DNA from: a virus
DNA length: 46,612 bases
Reading direction: 5' to 3' (one strand)
IMG/VR virus record: IMGVR_UViG_3300027708_000114
Coordinates: 1 to 46,612 of that record
The position numbers and the translations under genes were made by a program. The notes beneath the pieces are model-generated. The model made no database searches and was not told the origin of the DNA. It saw only the letters and a program-made list of their open reading frames with translations. Positions 19,801-26,988 of this stretch are shown one piece after another; positions within the stretch are counted from its first letter, which is position 1; the number at the start of each line of letters is the position of its first letter.

Positions 19801-20150
19801 TTGGGCGCCGCCCGACGGTGATTGACGCTGTTGACCTCGTCATCGTTGATGTACGGGTTCGCCATGATCAATGCCTTGCAGAGAGTTGCGAGCATGTCCA
19901 GTGCGTCGTAGCTGTTCCCATCGGCCATCTTCACCTTGCGCGTCAGCACCTTCGCCAGGGTGGTGATCTGATCCAGCGCCGATGAGGATACGTTGCCGCC
20001 CTCGGGGAATGCGTAGTCAGTCTCCAAGCCCAAGATGTTGGCGTCGTAGAGCATGGCGACACGGCGAAACGGCTCAGAGTTTCCGGCGTTGACGCCGTCG
20101 AGCTTGTCGAGGATGTTCTGCGCGCTGGCGCCGTCATTAGGTGCTGTCAT
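19797..20150 (-). CDS. Hypothetical protein between lysin A and lysin B
   Basis: From ATG 20150 (GAGGA ribosome-binding site) the product is 117 aa: MTAPNDGASAQNILDKLDGV, then a helical region (LDQITTLAKVLTRKVKM; LDMLATLCKALIMANPYIND). Length and helical content fit a small chaperone or structural protein. I know no function for it; the position within the lysis cassette is the only hint. Confidence 0.65.
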   Translation of the reverse strand: MTAPNDGASAQNILDKLDGVNAGNSEPFRRVAMLYDANILGLETDYAFPEGGNVSSSALDQITTLAKVLTRKVKMADGNSYDALDMLATLCKALIMANPYINDDEVNSVNHRRAAPK

Positions 20151-20157
20151 GATGTCC

Positions 20158-21459
20158 TCAGTGGCCGGGGTTAGTAAAGCCGGAAATGCCAAGCTGCGCG
20201 CCGATGGCGGCGACAGCGTCTACGAGCGAGCGGCCACCAAGCTGCGGCCATGAGATGCGAAGCTGGTCGTACACCTCCGACACTTGCGCTTCTTCACTCT
20301 GCGGTTTTGTCACTGTTCCTCCTATGTGAATGCCACACCGAGCGGCGAATGCCACCGGGTCAAGTCCATCTGCGCTGTTCATGTCGCAGTTGCCGAATGG
20401 TGGTGCGCCGTCGGGCAGGCCGTCGCGTGCGCCGTAGCCCTGGCCGTCGGTGTACTGATGCGCGAGCTTGATGAGGTCGGGGTCATACGGGTTGGCGCCG
20501 TAGCCCGCCAAAATGAACTTGATGTCGCTTGGACGGCACTGCCACATTGTGCGTTCGTCGCCGAGGTTGGCGTAGCCGATGACGCGCTTCTCGTTGCCAC
20601 CCAGCCAGCGCACCAGTTGGTTGTACTCATCGTTGAGCACGGCGCTCTGGTCGTAGTTGGGGTTGCCGCCCGACTCAAGGTCGATCATGGACACCATGCG
20701 TGGGTGCGGCCCGCCCGCATTGTTGACCATCGCCATGTGGTTGGCGACTCCGGTCTGTCCTGGGCGCCAGTAAAAATATACAATTATCAGGTCGAGCTTG
20801 CCCGCATCGCATGCGGCGGTCGCCCAGGCGTAATTCGCATCAAAGTTGGCGTCTAGATGCGTGCCGTCATTGCTACGGAAGGACAGCACGCGATAGCCAG
20901 CGTCGGTGTAGGAATCATCGACGGGACACTGAAACTCGCTGACATCAGCGAAGATTGTGCTAGTCACGGTTTCCTTCGGGAGGTAGTGATAATCGGTCCA
21001 GTACGGGCTGGTTTGGTTCATCGCGCCGCAGGTTTCGTCGCACACGCCGTAGGTTCCGTTGTCTTCCATCATTCGCCAGACACCGGGTGCGAGTTGAACG
21101 CGAACTTGCGTGTGGCTGTTCGCTCCACCGCCGTGGTGACCGACACTGACCACGGCCACGGCGTCGTCGGGCACGTCGTTCAGCGAGGCGACGGCGATGG
21201 TGCCGTAGGGGCCAACGGCTCCCGGCTCGGCGGGGCTGCCGGTGGCGTAGTCAAACCACCATGATTCAGTGCTGATCGGGTGGCCCCACTGCATCGCTGG
21301 GCCTTGAGTAAGCGCGGCCAGAATCATGCTGACGAGCCCGCTGCAATCGGTGCCGGCGTAGATGTTGTCGCCATCCCACGACCCGCCGTAGACGTAGCCC
21401 TGGCCGATGCGCTGGTTGAAGATCCTGTTAGCGAGGTCGATGTTTGAGAGAGGTATCAC
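20158..21459 (-). CDS. lysA: Lysin A: NlpC/P60-like peptidase plus GH25 muramidase
   Basis: A 433-aa endolysin from a GTG with an AAGG site. Domain 1 (about 15-150): GYVYGG and TDCSGLVS with Cys39, plus His116 in NSHTQVRV, an NlpC/P60-like peptidase. Domain 2 (about 168-385): FADVSEFQ (Asp173), VSMIDLESGG (Asp260, Glu262), HQYTDGQGY and CDMN, a GH25 lysozyme. No separate wall-binding domain is obvious; the last 45 residues are a short tail. It degrades peptidoglycan after holin action. Confidence 0.92.
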   Translation of the reverse strand: MIPLSNIDLANRIFNQRIGQGYVYGGSWDGDNIYAGTDCSGLVSMILAALTQGPAMQWGHPISTESWWFDYATGSPAEPGAVGPYGTIAVASLNDVPDDAVAVVSVGHHGGGANSHTQVRVQLAPGVWRMMEDNGTYGVCDETCGAMNQTSPYWTDYHYLPKETVTSTIFADVSEFQCPVDDSYTDAGYRVLSFRSNDGTHLDANFDANYAWATAACDAGKLDLIIVYFYWRPGQTGVANHMAMVNNAGGPHPRMVSMIDLESGGNPNYDQSAVLNDEYNQLVRWLGGNEKRVIGYANLGDERTMWQCRPSDIKFILAGYGANPYDPDLIKLAHQYTDGQGYGARDGLPDGAPPFGNCDMNSADGLDPVAFAARCGIHIGGTVTKPQSEEAQVSEVYDQLRISWPQLGGRSLVDAVAAIGAQLGISGFTNPGH

Positions 21460-21553
21460 GGCGCGCCTTCGGGTCGTCTAGTCCTTGGAACTTCTCGGCC
21501 AGCATCTTTTTCATAGCGTCGATGTCGTGTGTGGTGTTGTCGGTGTCGCTCAC
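21428..21553 (-). CDS. Hypothetical 41-aa protein
   Basis: A GTG start overlaps the upstream stop (GTGA): VSDTDNTTHDIDAMKKMLAE followed by KFQGLDDPKARRDTSLKHRPR. It overlaps the lysin A start by 32 bases, so it may work as a leader that couples lysin A translation. Helical, highly charged. Moderate support. Confidence 0.45.
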   Translation of the reverse strand: MSDTDNTTHDIDAMKKMLAEKFQGLDDPKARRDTSLKHRPR

Positions 21554-21705
21554 CATCCGCTGCGAGCCCTCAGTTCGCGCATCGTCACCGCGTCGGCGGG
21601 CACGCGGTGGCGACGTGGCGGGAAGCGCAGCGCGAGGTCGCGGAACTGCTCAGCCAGCTCGGCCTTCGCGTCGTCGCTCAGTTCGTCGGTGAGCGGGTTA
21701 GGCAA
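21550..21705 (-). CDS. Hypothetical 51-aa protein, TTG start
   Basis: Starts at TTG (LPNPLTDELSDDAKAELAEQ) behind AGGGGA and overlaps the protease gene's stop by 8 bases. Predicted helix followed by a basic tail (RFPPRRHRVPADAVTMRELR). No hydrophobic segment. Uncertain start and function. Confidence 0.45.
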   Translation of the reverse strand: MPNPLTDELSDDAKAELAEQFRDLALRFPPRRHRVPADAVTMRELRARSGW

Positions 21706-22459
21706 CGGTTCCCCTGTTGAGCAGGTTGAGATCCGCAAGCAAGCTGGCCCGGTCAAACCCGTCGATGGTCTTGCCGCTGCCGTTGAGCATCTCGTCGGTG
21801 AAATGCACGACGGCCACGTTAGAGAACCGCTGGTAGAACGCGCGGGTCATTTTGATGCTGCGGCCCCATGTCAGGATGTCGATGCTGTTGCCGTTGCGTG
21901 CGACTGCGGGAATGTAGTGGCCGCCGACGATGTCGTGGTGACCGCGCAGCGGAGTCCACGGCCCACCGTGGGCAAACTGGGTTTGCAGGTAATCGGGGCA
22001 TTGGATGCCGATGCCGACAACCTGAAACAGGTACAGCGCCTGGAGCAATTCGTCCCAGTTGCCGGGGGTCAGGCCGACGTAGGCCGCGAGGGTGTGCCGT
22101 TTGCCTGCGTCGTCAATGATGCCGGTGTGCTTCCGGTAGCGGTAAAGCTCGGCCATGTCAGTGCCCTGGTCGGTGTTCGGGTCCGACGGGTTGTAGCCGG
22201 TGATATCGCTGTAATTCCGCAAAGCCGTCGCCGTGGTGAACGGAACGGTCACACCGCGCTCGGCGTTGAGAAGCCGGATTTCCTCGATGCTCCCCGCGAC
22301 GGCGCAATCGCCGACCTGATCGTTACCCAGCATCATCGGAGTGATGAGGTTGCCATGGCCGAACCGCAGTGGTGGTGGTGGCAGGTTGGGCGCGAGGTAG
22401 TTGACCAGCCTGAGCTTCGGTAGCTGGGTGACCGGCTTCAGGCCAAACTTATAGTCCAC
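21698..22459 (-). CDS. Papain-like cysteine peptidase domain protein
   Basis: From GTG 22459 (AGGAG site, TAGTG overlap) the product is 253 aa; an upstream ATG at 22495 is possible but would overlap the neighbour by 37 bases. MLGNDQVGDCAVA places Cys52 after a Gln-Gly pair as in papain-like enzymes, GGHYIPAV gives His181, and ILTWGRS at 195-201 fits the Asn/Trp region. Located between fibre genes and lysin A, it may be a virion-associated or lysis-related peptidase. Confidence 0.7.
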   Translation of the reverse strand: MDYKFGLKPVTQLPKLRLVNYLAPNLPPPPLRFGHGNLITPMMLGNDQVGDCAVAGSIEEIRLLNAERGVTVPFTTATALRNYSDITGYNPSDPNTDQGTDMAELYRYRKHTGIIDDAGKRHTLAAYVGLTPGNWDELLQALYLFQVVGIGIQCPDYLQTQFAHGGPWTPLRGHHDIVGGHYIPAVARNGNSIDILTWGRSIKMTRAFYQRFSNVAVVHFTDEMLNGSGKTIDGFDRASLLADLNLLNRGTVA

Positions 22460-22617
22460 TAATTCTCCTGATGGTCGCTGAATCGGCAGGCCCATACACC
22501 TCGGCCGTTGAGCAGGGCGCGGTCTATGTCGTGGCCCAGGGCGCTGTCATTGTCAGCGGGGATCAGTCCGGCTTGGAGTAGGGCAAGGTGGAGATTGTCT
22601 CGGGCGTGGTCATTCAT
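22459..22617 (-). CDS. Hypothetical 52-aa protein
   Basis: ATG 22617 lies in an ATGA overlap with the fibre-like gene upstream, and the stop overlaps the next GTG (TAGTG). Product: helical MNDHARDNLHLALLQAGLIP then a short WACRFSDHQEN end. The tight coupling supports a real gene. Function unknown. Confidence 0.6.
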   Translation of the reverse strand: MNDHARDNLHLALLQAGLIPADNDSALGHDIDRALLNGRGVWACRFSDHQEN

Positions 22618-23288
22618 GCAACGGCGATGAGCGGGACGGCACTGCTTGCCCATGCTCCTGACGCACACGTCGCAGAAAACGTGACCGATGAGGCACCGAG
22701 AGCGTCACCAAGAAGGTTCGGAACGTAAGCACCATTTGCGCCGGGCACGTTGTATCTTTGCGTTTTGTTATAACCGGAAATGGTTCCGTTAGTTGCGGGA
22801 AAAATCAAATTCACGACTCTGTTTTGACTCTTAATCCCGTTTATTGTTTGTGCCACTGACGTGCCCGATCCTGTGACTGTTGCCATTGTTCCGAAACTAG
22901 ACACGTTAAAATACGAAACAGAGTCAACAGCTATGGCGACAGCATTACCGCCAGCACTGTTAACGCTAACGCTGAATGTTTGAGAACCCGTTGGTGGATT
23001 TAATAATCCATAAAAATATGACGTATATGGATAGGTTGATACATACTGATAACTGCCGATAAGGTTCAACGAAGTTGTCCCTATTTTTACTGATGAGATG
23101 GCAACGGTTCCAGTTCCACCAAATAAATTCGCTCCAACTATTACAGCGTTGCCCGAAATGTTGTGCGTCCAACTAAAAGATGTTCCAACGGTGTTAACTG
23201 AATTAGTTCCCGCGCCGGTGCTGTCATACACGACTTGCGGCCTAGCATTGCTGACCGGAACCGGAAACCCGCGCCCCATGCGAACCAC
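22614..23288 (-). CDS. AT-rich fibre/carbohydrate-binding-like beta protein
   Basis: From GTG 23288 (GAGGAA site) or ATG 23279; about 224 aa of beta-rich, Ser/Thr/Asn-heavy sequence. It aligns with an internal module of the 949-aa minor tail protein: YDSTGAGTNS, FSWTHN, AVDSVSYFN, ISGYNKTQRY, and GDALGASSVTF each have counterparts there. GC content is clearly lower than in the genes around it, and rare AT-rich codons are common. Likely a horizontally acquired receptor-binding or decoration module. Confidence 0.75.
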   Translation of the reverse strand: MVRMGRGFPVPVSNARPQVVYDSTGAGTNSVNTVGTSFSWTHNISGNAVIVGANLFGGTGTVAISSVKIGTTSLNLIGSYQYVSTYPYTSYFYGLLNPPTGSQTFSVSVNSAGGNAVAIAVDSVSYFNVSSFGTMATVTGSGTSVAQTINGIKSQNRVVNLIFPATNGTISGYNKTQRYNVPGANGAYVPNLLGDALGASSVTFSATCASGAWASSAVPLIAVA

Positions 23289-23290
23289 GG

Positions 23291-23794
23291 TTATTCCTCG
23301 AAAATCACGTAGCACAGCACCGTGACGCTGGCGCTGGACGACGGCGTTGCCCTGATCCGCAAGCTGTAGCCGTTCTGCACTTCAGGCTCGCGCCCGAGCG
23401 GGAATTGCTGCGAGAACACCGTCGATAAATCAGAGGTCTGCGCAAGCAGTCGCGTCGCCGTGACGCTGCCTTCGGCCGATGCGTTGAACCCGGTTGCCGA
23501 CGTGCCGGTCGACGCCAAGCTCGCCACGCCCGTGGTGTCGTTGTAGTTGGCGACAGTGCCGGCGGTGACGGTGGCGAACACCGTTCCCGTTTCCACCAAC
23601 TCCATCTGCACGGGCGCGGCCGGGGCCGTGGTGAAGCGGTAGCCCCACTCGATGATGCGGATCTTTTGCGTGCCGGGTTTCAGTTGCAGAATCGTCTTGA
23701 CCGTTCCCGACGTGCCCGACGTGGCCGTGCCGCTCATCGGCGATGACAGCGCGGTCGTGCTGGCGTTCCAGGTGATGTAGCAAGGGGCTGCCAT
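23291..23794 (-). CDS. Minor structural protein, 167 aa
   Basis: ATG 23794 has an AGGAGACA site; the longer upstream frame is rejected. Beta-rich with KTILQLKPGTQKIRIIEWGYRF and VQMELVETGTVFATVTAGTV and an LCYVIFEE end. Resembles beta-sandwich tail or decoration proteins of actinophages. No enzymatic motif. Confidence 0.7.
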   Translation of the reverse strand: MAAPCYITWNASTTALSSPMSGTATSGTSGTVKTILQLKPGTQKIRIIEWGYRFTTAPAAPVQMELVETGTVFATVTAGTVANYNDTTGVASLASTGTSATGFNASAEGSVTATRLLAQTSDLSTVFSQQFPLGREPEVQNGYSLRIRATPSSSASVTVLCYVIFEE

Positions 23795-23805
23795 GTGTTT
23801 GTCTC

Positions 23806-24111
23806 CTAGCTTGCGACGGTGAACGTTGAGTCGAATGCGGCTTCGGGGTACACCAACACGACCGGGCCGAACGGCAATTGCTGGCCGGTGACGATCCAGT
23901 CGTGCAGGTTGCCGATTTGCGCGTTGTACCCCGGCTGGCAGATCGTGACCTGCCAGTTGGCGCCGCCGTCCACGATGATCGGTTCGCACGATGACTGCAC
24001 GCCGTCCTGGTGCAGCGAGGCGAGCAACGTCACCACCTCGGCGGCGTTGGCCATCGTGATCTGCACAGCCGAGTAGGTCGGCGGCGTGGTGAGGGTGGGG
24101 GTGATGGGCAT
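23806..24111 (-). CDS. Minor structural protein, 101 aa
   Basis: Begins MPITPTLTTPPTYSAVQITM and contains CEPIIVDGGANWQVTICQPGY. Small beta-rich protein between two fibre-like genes. No family recognised; a tail-associated role is inferred from position. Confidence 0.65.
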   Translation of the reverse strand: MPITPTLTTPPTYSAVQITMANAAEVVTLLASLHQDGVQSSCEPIIVDGGANWQVTICQPGYNAQIGNLHDWIVTGQQLPFGPVVLVYPEAAFDSTFTVAS

Positions 24112-24118
24112 GGGGCTC

Positions 24119-25864
24119 CTAAATCGTTGCGGCGCGTTGGACGGCGATGGACAGGGAGGGCTGCGCGGGTGTGACCGTCTTTGTGGTCGCGGCGGTCGTG
24201 GTCGCGGTGGTGGTGATGGTGGGCGTGACCGTCAGCGCGACGGCACCGTATCGGGTCTTACTGGCCGCCGTAGATACGACCGGCACGACCGACAGTGCAG
24301 CCGCTCCGAACGCTTTGCGGGTCGCCGCCGTGGGTGTGGTCGGCGTGACCGTCAGCGCGGCAGATGCGAACGCTTTCCGAGTCGCCGCCGTGGACGTGAC
24401 TGGCGTGACCGTCAGCGCGGCAGATGCGGTCAGACGCTTGCCTGTCGCCGTGGACACGGTGGGCGTGACCGTCAGCGCGGCAGATGCGGTAATTGCTGCC
24501 GTGGTTTTCGTCGCAGTGGTGGTGATGGTGGGCGTGACGGTGAGTGACGAGGATGCGTAATGCTTGACCGTTGGTGAACCAAGCGCAGGGAACGGCGTAG
24601 TCGCCGGCGTGAAGGTGGACGTGTACCGGGCGTAGCCTTTGGTGACGCGGATTTCGTCTACATACCCATTAAAAGGTGTCGTTGCGCTCCCAAGTTTACC
24701 GACTGCAAACGAACTAGTGGCGGCATAGTTCGTTGAGTCTGACCAGGTGGAACCCTTCTGCACACCGTCAACGAACATCCTGGTCGAACCACCGGAACGG
24801 CTTACGGCGATGTGCTGCCAAGCCCCGGTGGTGATTGCAGCAGCGCCGCTATTGATCTGCTGAACATTGTCAATGTCCCAAAGCAGCACCCCGTTTGAAA
24901 CAAGCAACCACTGAATATCTGGATTAGCGAACCCTACGTCAAAGCTCCCGTTAACCGGAAGCGATATTGTGTACAGCCACATCTCAATCGTGAAATCGCC
25001 CGTTCCGAAAGCAAAGGTCGACAACGCCGCGCTGGATGCAATATAGCTGTTTGAATTGGGGAAGCTGACCGATGCACTACCGAACTTTGACTGCGCGGTG
25101 GAGAGTATCGCGCCATTGATGGAGTTGAAGTTCGCCGCGAGGGATGACGAGTCGGTGAACGTGGTTGAACCGTTTGACCCGTCGGCGTGGAGCAGCGCAA
25201 CAACCTGAGAGTAGGCGGCATCGCCTGTAGATACGACCGGGGTGACGGTGAGCGCAGCGTTGGCGTGGATGACCTTTGCCGCGCTGACCGTGCGCGCCGG
25301 GGTGACGGTGAGCGCCACGGCGGGCTTCGCGGTGAGCTTCGTCGCCGCCGTGAATACCGGCGTGACTGTCAGCAGCGCGCCCTTGGAGGTCTGGCGCACC
25401 TCGATGGCAATCTCCACTGGGGTCACGGTCAGCGATGCCGTGGCGTAGGCGCCGCGCTTGGCCGCGGCGACAAGAGCCGGGGTGACCGCCAGTGTGGACG
25501 ACGCGAACCGGATGCGCTTGCCAGCAGTCGACACCGCAGGCGTCACCGTCAGCGAGGCGCTGGCGTGAATGACCTTGGTGACCGCAGCGGCACGCGACGG
25601 TGTGACGGTGAGCGATGCGCTGGCGATCTTGGCGCGCACACCCGATGTCGATACCGCTGGCGTCACCGTCAGCACACCGACAATCGACTTTATGCCCGTG
25701 CGGCCGGACACCAGAACTCTCGGCGACACCAGCAGCGACACATCCGCGAGGTAACGCACGCTGCTCACGATGAGCGATGCGCCCGAAACCATCGTCGTGG
25801 ACGATTCCGGCGCAACCAGAACTGACGTTGACTCAGGTGCGACAACCGCGACGGGAGTGGTCAT
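24119..25864 (-). CDS. Repeat-rich tail fibre with LamG/concanavalin-like domain
   Basis: A 581-aa protein. Many copies of a roughly 17-20-aa unit (xxSAxLTVTPxxSTAxxx) flank a central LamG-like domain at about 215-420 (VVALLHADGSNGSTTFTDSS, GTGDFTIEMWLY, GAWQHIAVSR, MFVDGVQKGS, GYVDEIRVTKGYARY). LamG domains bind glycans, so this is a plausible adsorption protein with spacer-like repeats. The DNA repeats at 24342-24480 have an exact 60-bp period. Start ATG 25864 has AGGTGAG just upstream. Confidence 0.82.
   Translation of the reverse strand: MTTPVAVVAPESTSVLVAPESSTTMVSGASLIVSSVRYLADVSLLVSPRVLVSGRTGIKSIVGVLTVTPAVSTSGVRAKIASASLTVTPSRAAAVTKVIHASASLTVTPAVSTAGKRIRFASSTLAVTPALVAAAKRGAYATASLTVTPVEIAIEVRQTSKGALLTVTPVFTAATKLTAKPAVALTVTPARTVSAAKVIHANAALTVTPVVSTGDAAYSQVVALLHADGSNGSTTFTDSSSLAANFNSINGAILSTAQSKFGSASVSFPNSNSYIASSAALSTFAFGTGDFTIEMWLYTISLPVNGSFDVGFANPDIQWLLVSNGVLLWDIDNVQQINSGAAAITTGAWQHIAVSRSGGSTRMFVDGVQKGSTWSDSTNYAATSSFAVGKLGSATTPFNGYVDEIRVTKGYARYTSTFTPATTPFPALGSPTVKHYASSSLTVTPTITTTATKTTAAITASAALTVTPTVSTATGKRLTASAALTVTPVTSTAATRKAFASAALTVTPTTPTAATRKAFGAAALSVVPVVSTAASKTRYGAVALTVTPTITTTATTTAATTKTVTPAQPSLSIAVQRAATI
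24342..24480. repeat. Exact 60-bp-period coding repeats
   Basis: The 19-mer GGCGTGACCGTCAGCGCGG recurs at 24342-24360, 24402-24420 and 24462-24480, with further degenerate copies through 24560 and across about 25230-25690. They encode the VTP-type repeats of the LamG protein. Direct repeats such as these allow copy-number change by recombination or slippage. Confidence 0.85.
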
Positions 25865-25879
25865 CTCACCTCATCTATG

Positions 25880-26167
25880 TCAGGACTGGCGCTGGCGAAT
25901 TGTCACGTATTTTTGCGTGTCGTAGCGATTGTGCTGGCCGGTGGCGTTCGTGGTGTTGACCATGCACGACAGCAATGACTGCGTTCCGGCCGTGCCACCA
26001 GACACCTGAATCAGCACCGACGTTGTGGTCGAACTGTCGGCTACCTTGGTCAACGCGCTGTCACAGGTGACGGTGTAGGACGAGATGGTTTCGCCTGTGG
26101 CCAAGAAGCTCGACCAGTCGAAGGTAAACAGTCGGATGTCGTCAGGGTCTTTAACCCAGACACTCAC
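25880..26167 (-). CDS. Minor tail-associated protein, 95 aa
   Basis: GTG 26167 starts two bases after the upstream stop: VSVWVKDPDDIRLFTFDWSS. Beta-rich, with LATGETISSYTVTCDSALTKV and ending KYVTIRQRQS, like a small Ig-type domain. The long N-terminal extension in the same frame lies inside the upstream gene and is excluded. Ribosome-binding site is weak. Confidence 0.6.
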   Translation of the reverse strand: MSVWVKDPDDIRLFTFDWSSFLATGETISSYTVTCDSALTKVADSSTTTSVLIQVSGGTAGTQSLLSCMVNTTNATGQHNRYDTQKYVTIRQRQS

Positions 26168-26169
26168 GG

Positions 26170-26565
26170 TTAGCTCGCGGTCGGGATGCTGACAGCCAGC
26201 GAGGAGAGCTGGAGCGTGTCGCCCGAGGCCCAGGCTTTCGACGCGCTCAGAGCTGCTGAAAATAAGAAGGTTCCAGCGGTCGCCGCGCTCCACACCGAGA
26301 TGTCGGTGATGGTCTCGGAGGTCGCGGTGCCGCCCGTTCCGTTCGTCCACGACGGCGTGTTGCTGAGCGCCAGGGCGCCGGCCGATGCCGTTGAGAACGT
26401 GGCAGCCACGCGGGTAGTCGTGGCCACGCTGGTGTTTGCGGTGCCCGCACTACCGGGCGCTCCGGTGTGAAGTAACGCGTAGCCACCTGAGTACGCCGTG
26501 GGCGCGGTGTTGGTGAGCGCGTTGAGCAGCGAGTTGGCGAATGTGGTGGAGAAGCCGTCAGCCAT
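26170..26565 (-). CDS. Minor tail protein, 131 aa
   Basis: ATG 26565 with AAGGA upstream; MADGFSTTFANSLLNALTNT, HTGAPGSAGTAN and SWTNGTGGTATSETITDISVW are typical of a widespread actinophage virion protein family annotated as tail or fibre protein. Ala/Ser/Thr-rich beta structure. Overlaps the 30-aa gene by 8 bases. Confidence 0.72.
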   Translation of the reverse strand: MADGFSTTFANSLLNALTNTAPTAYSGGYALLHTGAPGSAGTANTSVATTTRVAATFSTASAGALALSNTPSWTNGTGGTATSETITDISVWSAATAGTFLFSAALSASKAWASGDTLQLSSLAVSIPTAS

Positions 26566-26650
26566 TGTTTTCGTCCTTGTCTTTCGTGTTGGCGGGAATT
26601 ACCTCGGCGGTGGCCTCTACGTCCACCACGATGTTGATCTGGTCGGGCAT
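26558..26650 (-). CDS. Very small protein, 30 aa
   Basis: MPDQINIVVDVEATAEVIPA plus KDKDENNG. It has an excellent TAGGAG ribosome-binding site and its stop lies inside the start region of the next gene (ATGGCTGA), so translation coupling is likely. Its role may simply be as a coupling peptide. Confidence 0.55.
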   Translation of the reverse strand: MPDQINIVVDVEATAEVIPANTKDKDENNG

Positions 26651-26658
26651 GGTTGCTC

Positions 26659-26979
26659 CTATGTCGATGTGACGGTGTAGTCGGCCTCAACCTCGGCCTG
26701 GGTAAACAGCCGTGCGTATTGGCCGTCGGTGGCGAACCAATCGGTGTCGTGCACGATGATCGCGGGAAAGCCGCCCTTGGTTAACTGCATGCGCCACAAC
26801 GTGTTCGTGTCGTCCAGTGGATCTGCCTCGATGATGGGAAGCCAGCCGGTCGCGCGCATGACTCCCATGCCCTCGTATACGTCGGCGAACGTCGCGCCGG
26901 TGAAGTGCCAGCCCAGAAACGGATTGGCAAGTCCGGTCACCGAGTCGGCGACGTTCGGTGTGAGCGTGTGAGTCGTCAT
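26659..26979 (-). CDS. Minor tail-associated protein, 106 aa
   Basis: Begins MTTHTLTPNVADSVTGLANP; contains FLGWHFTGATFADVYEGMGV and MRATGWLPIIEADPLDD. Good AAGGGG site. Small mixed alpha/beta protein within the fibre cluster, no recognised family. A virion role is inferred from location. Confidence 0.65.
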   Translation of the reverse strand: MTTHTLTPNVADSVTGLANPFLGWHFTGATFADVYEGMGVMRATGWLPIIEADPLDDTNTLWRMQLTKGGFPAIIVHDTDWFATDGQYARLFTQAEVEADYTVTST

Positions 26980-26988
26980 GATTTCCCC

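Noticed and set aside
24342-24560. Possible second guide or CRISPR array, because the period is also 60 bp
   Set aside because: These are in-frame direct coding repeats with no complementary arms and no variable spacers between conserved repeats; they encode the VTP units of the fibre.
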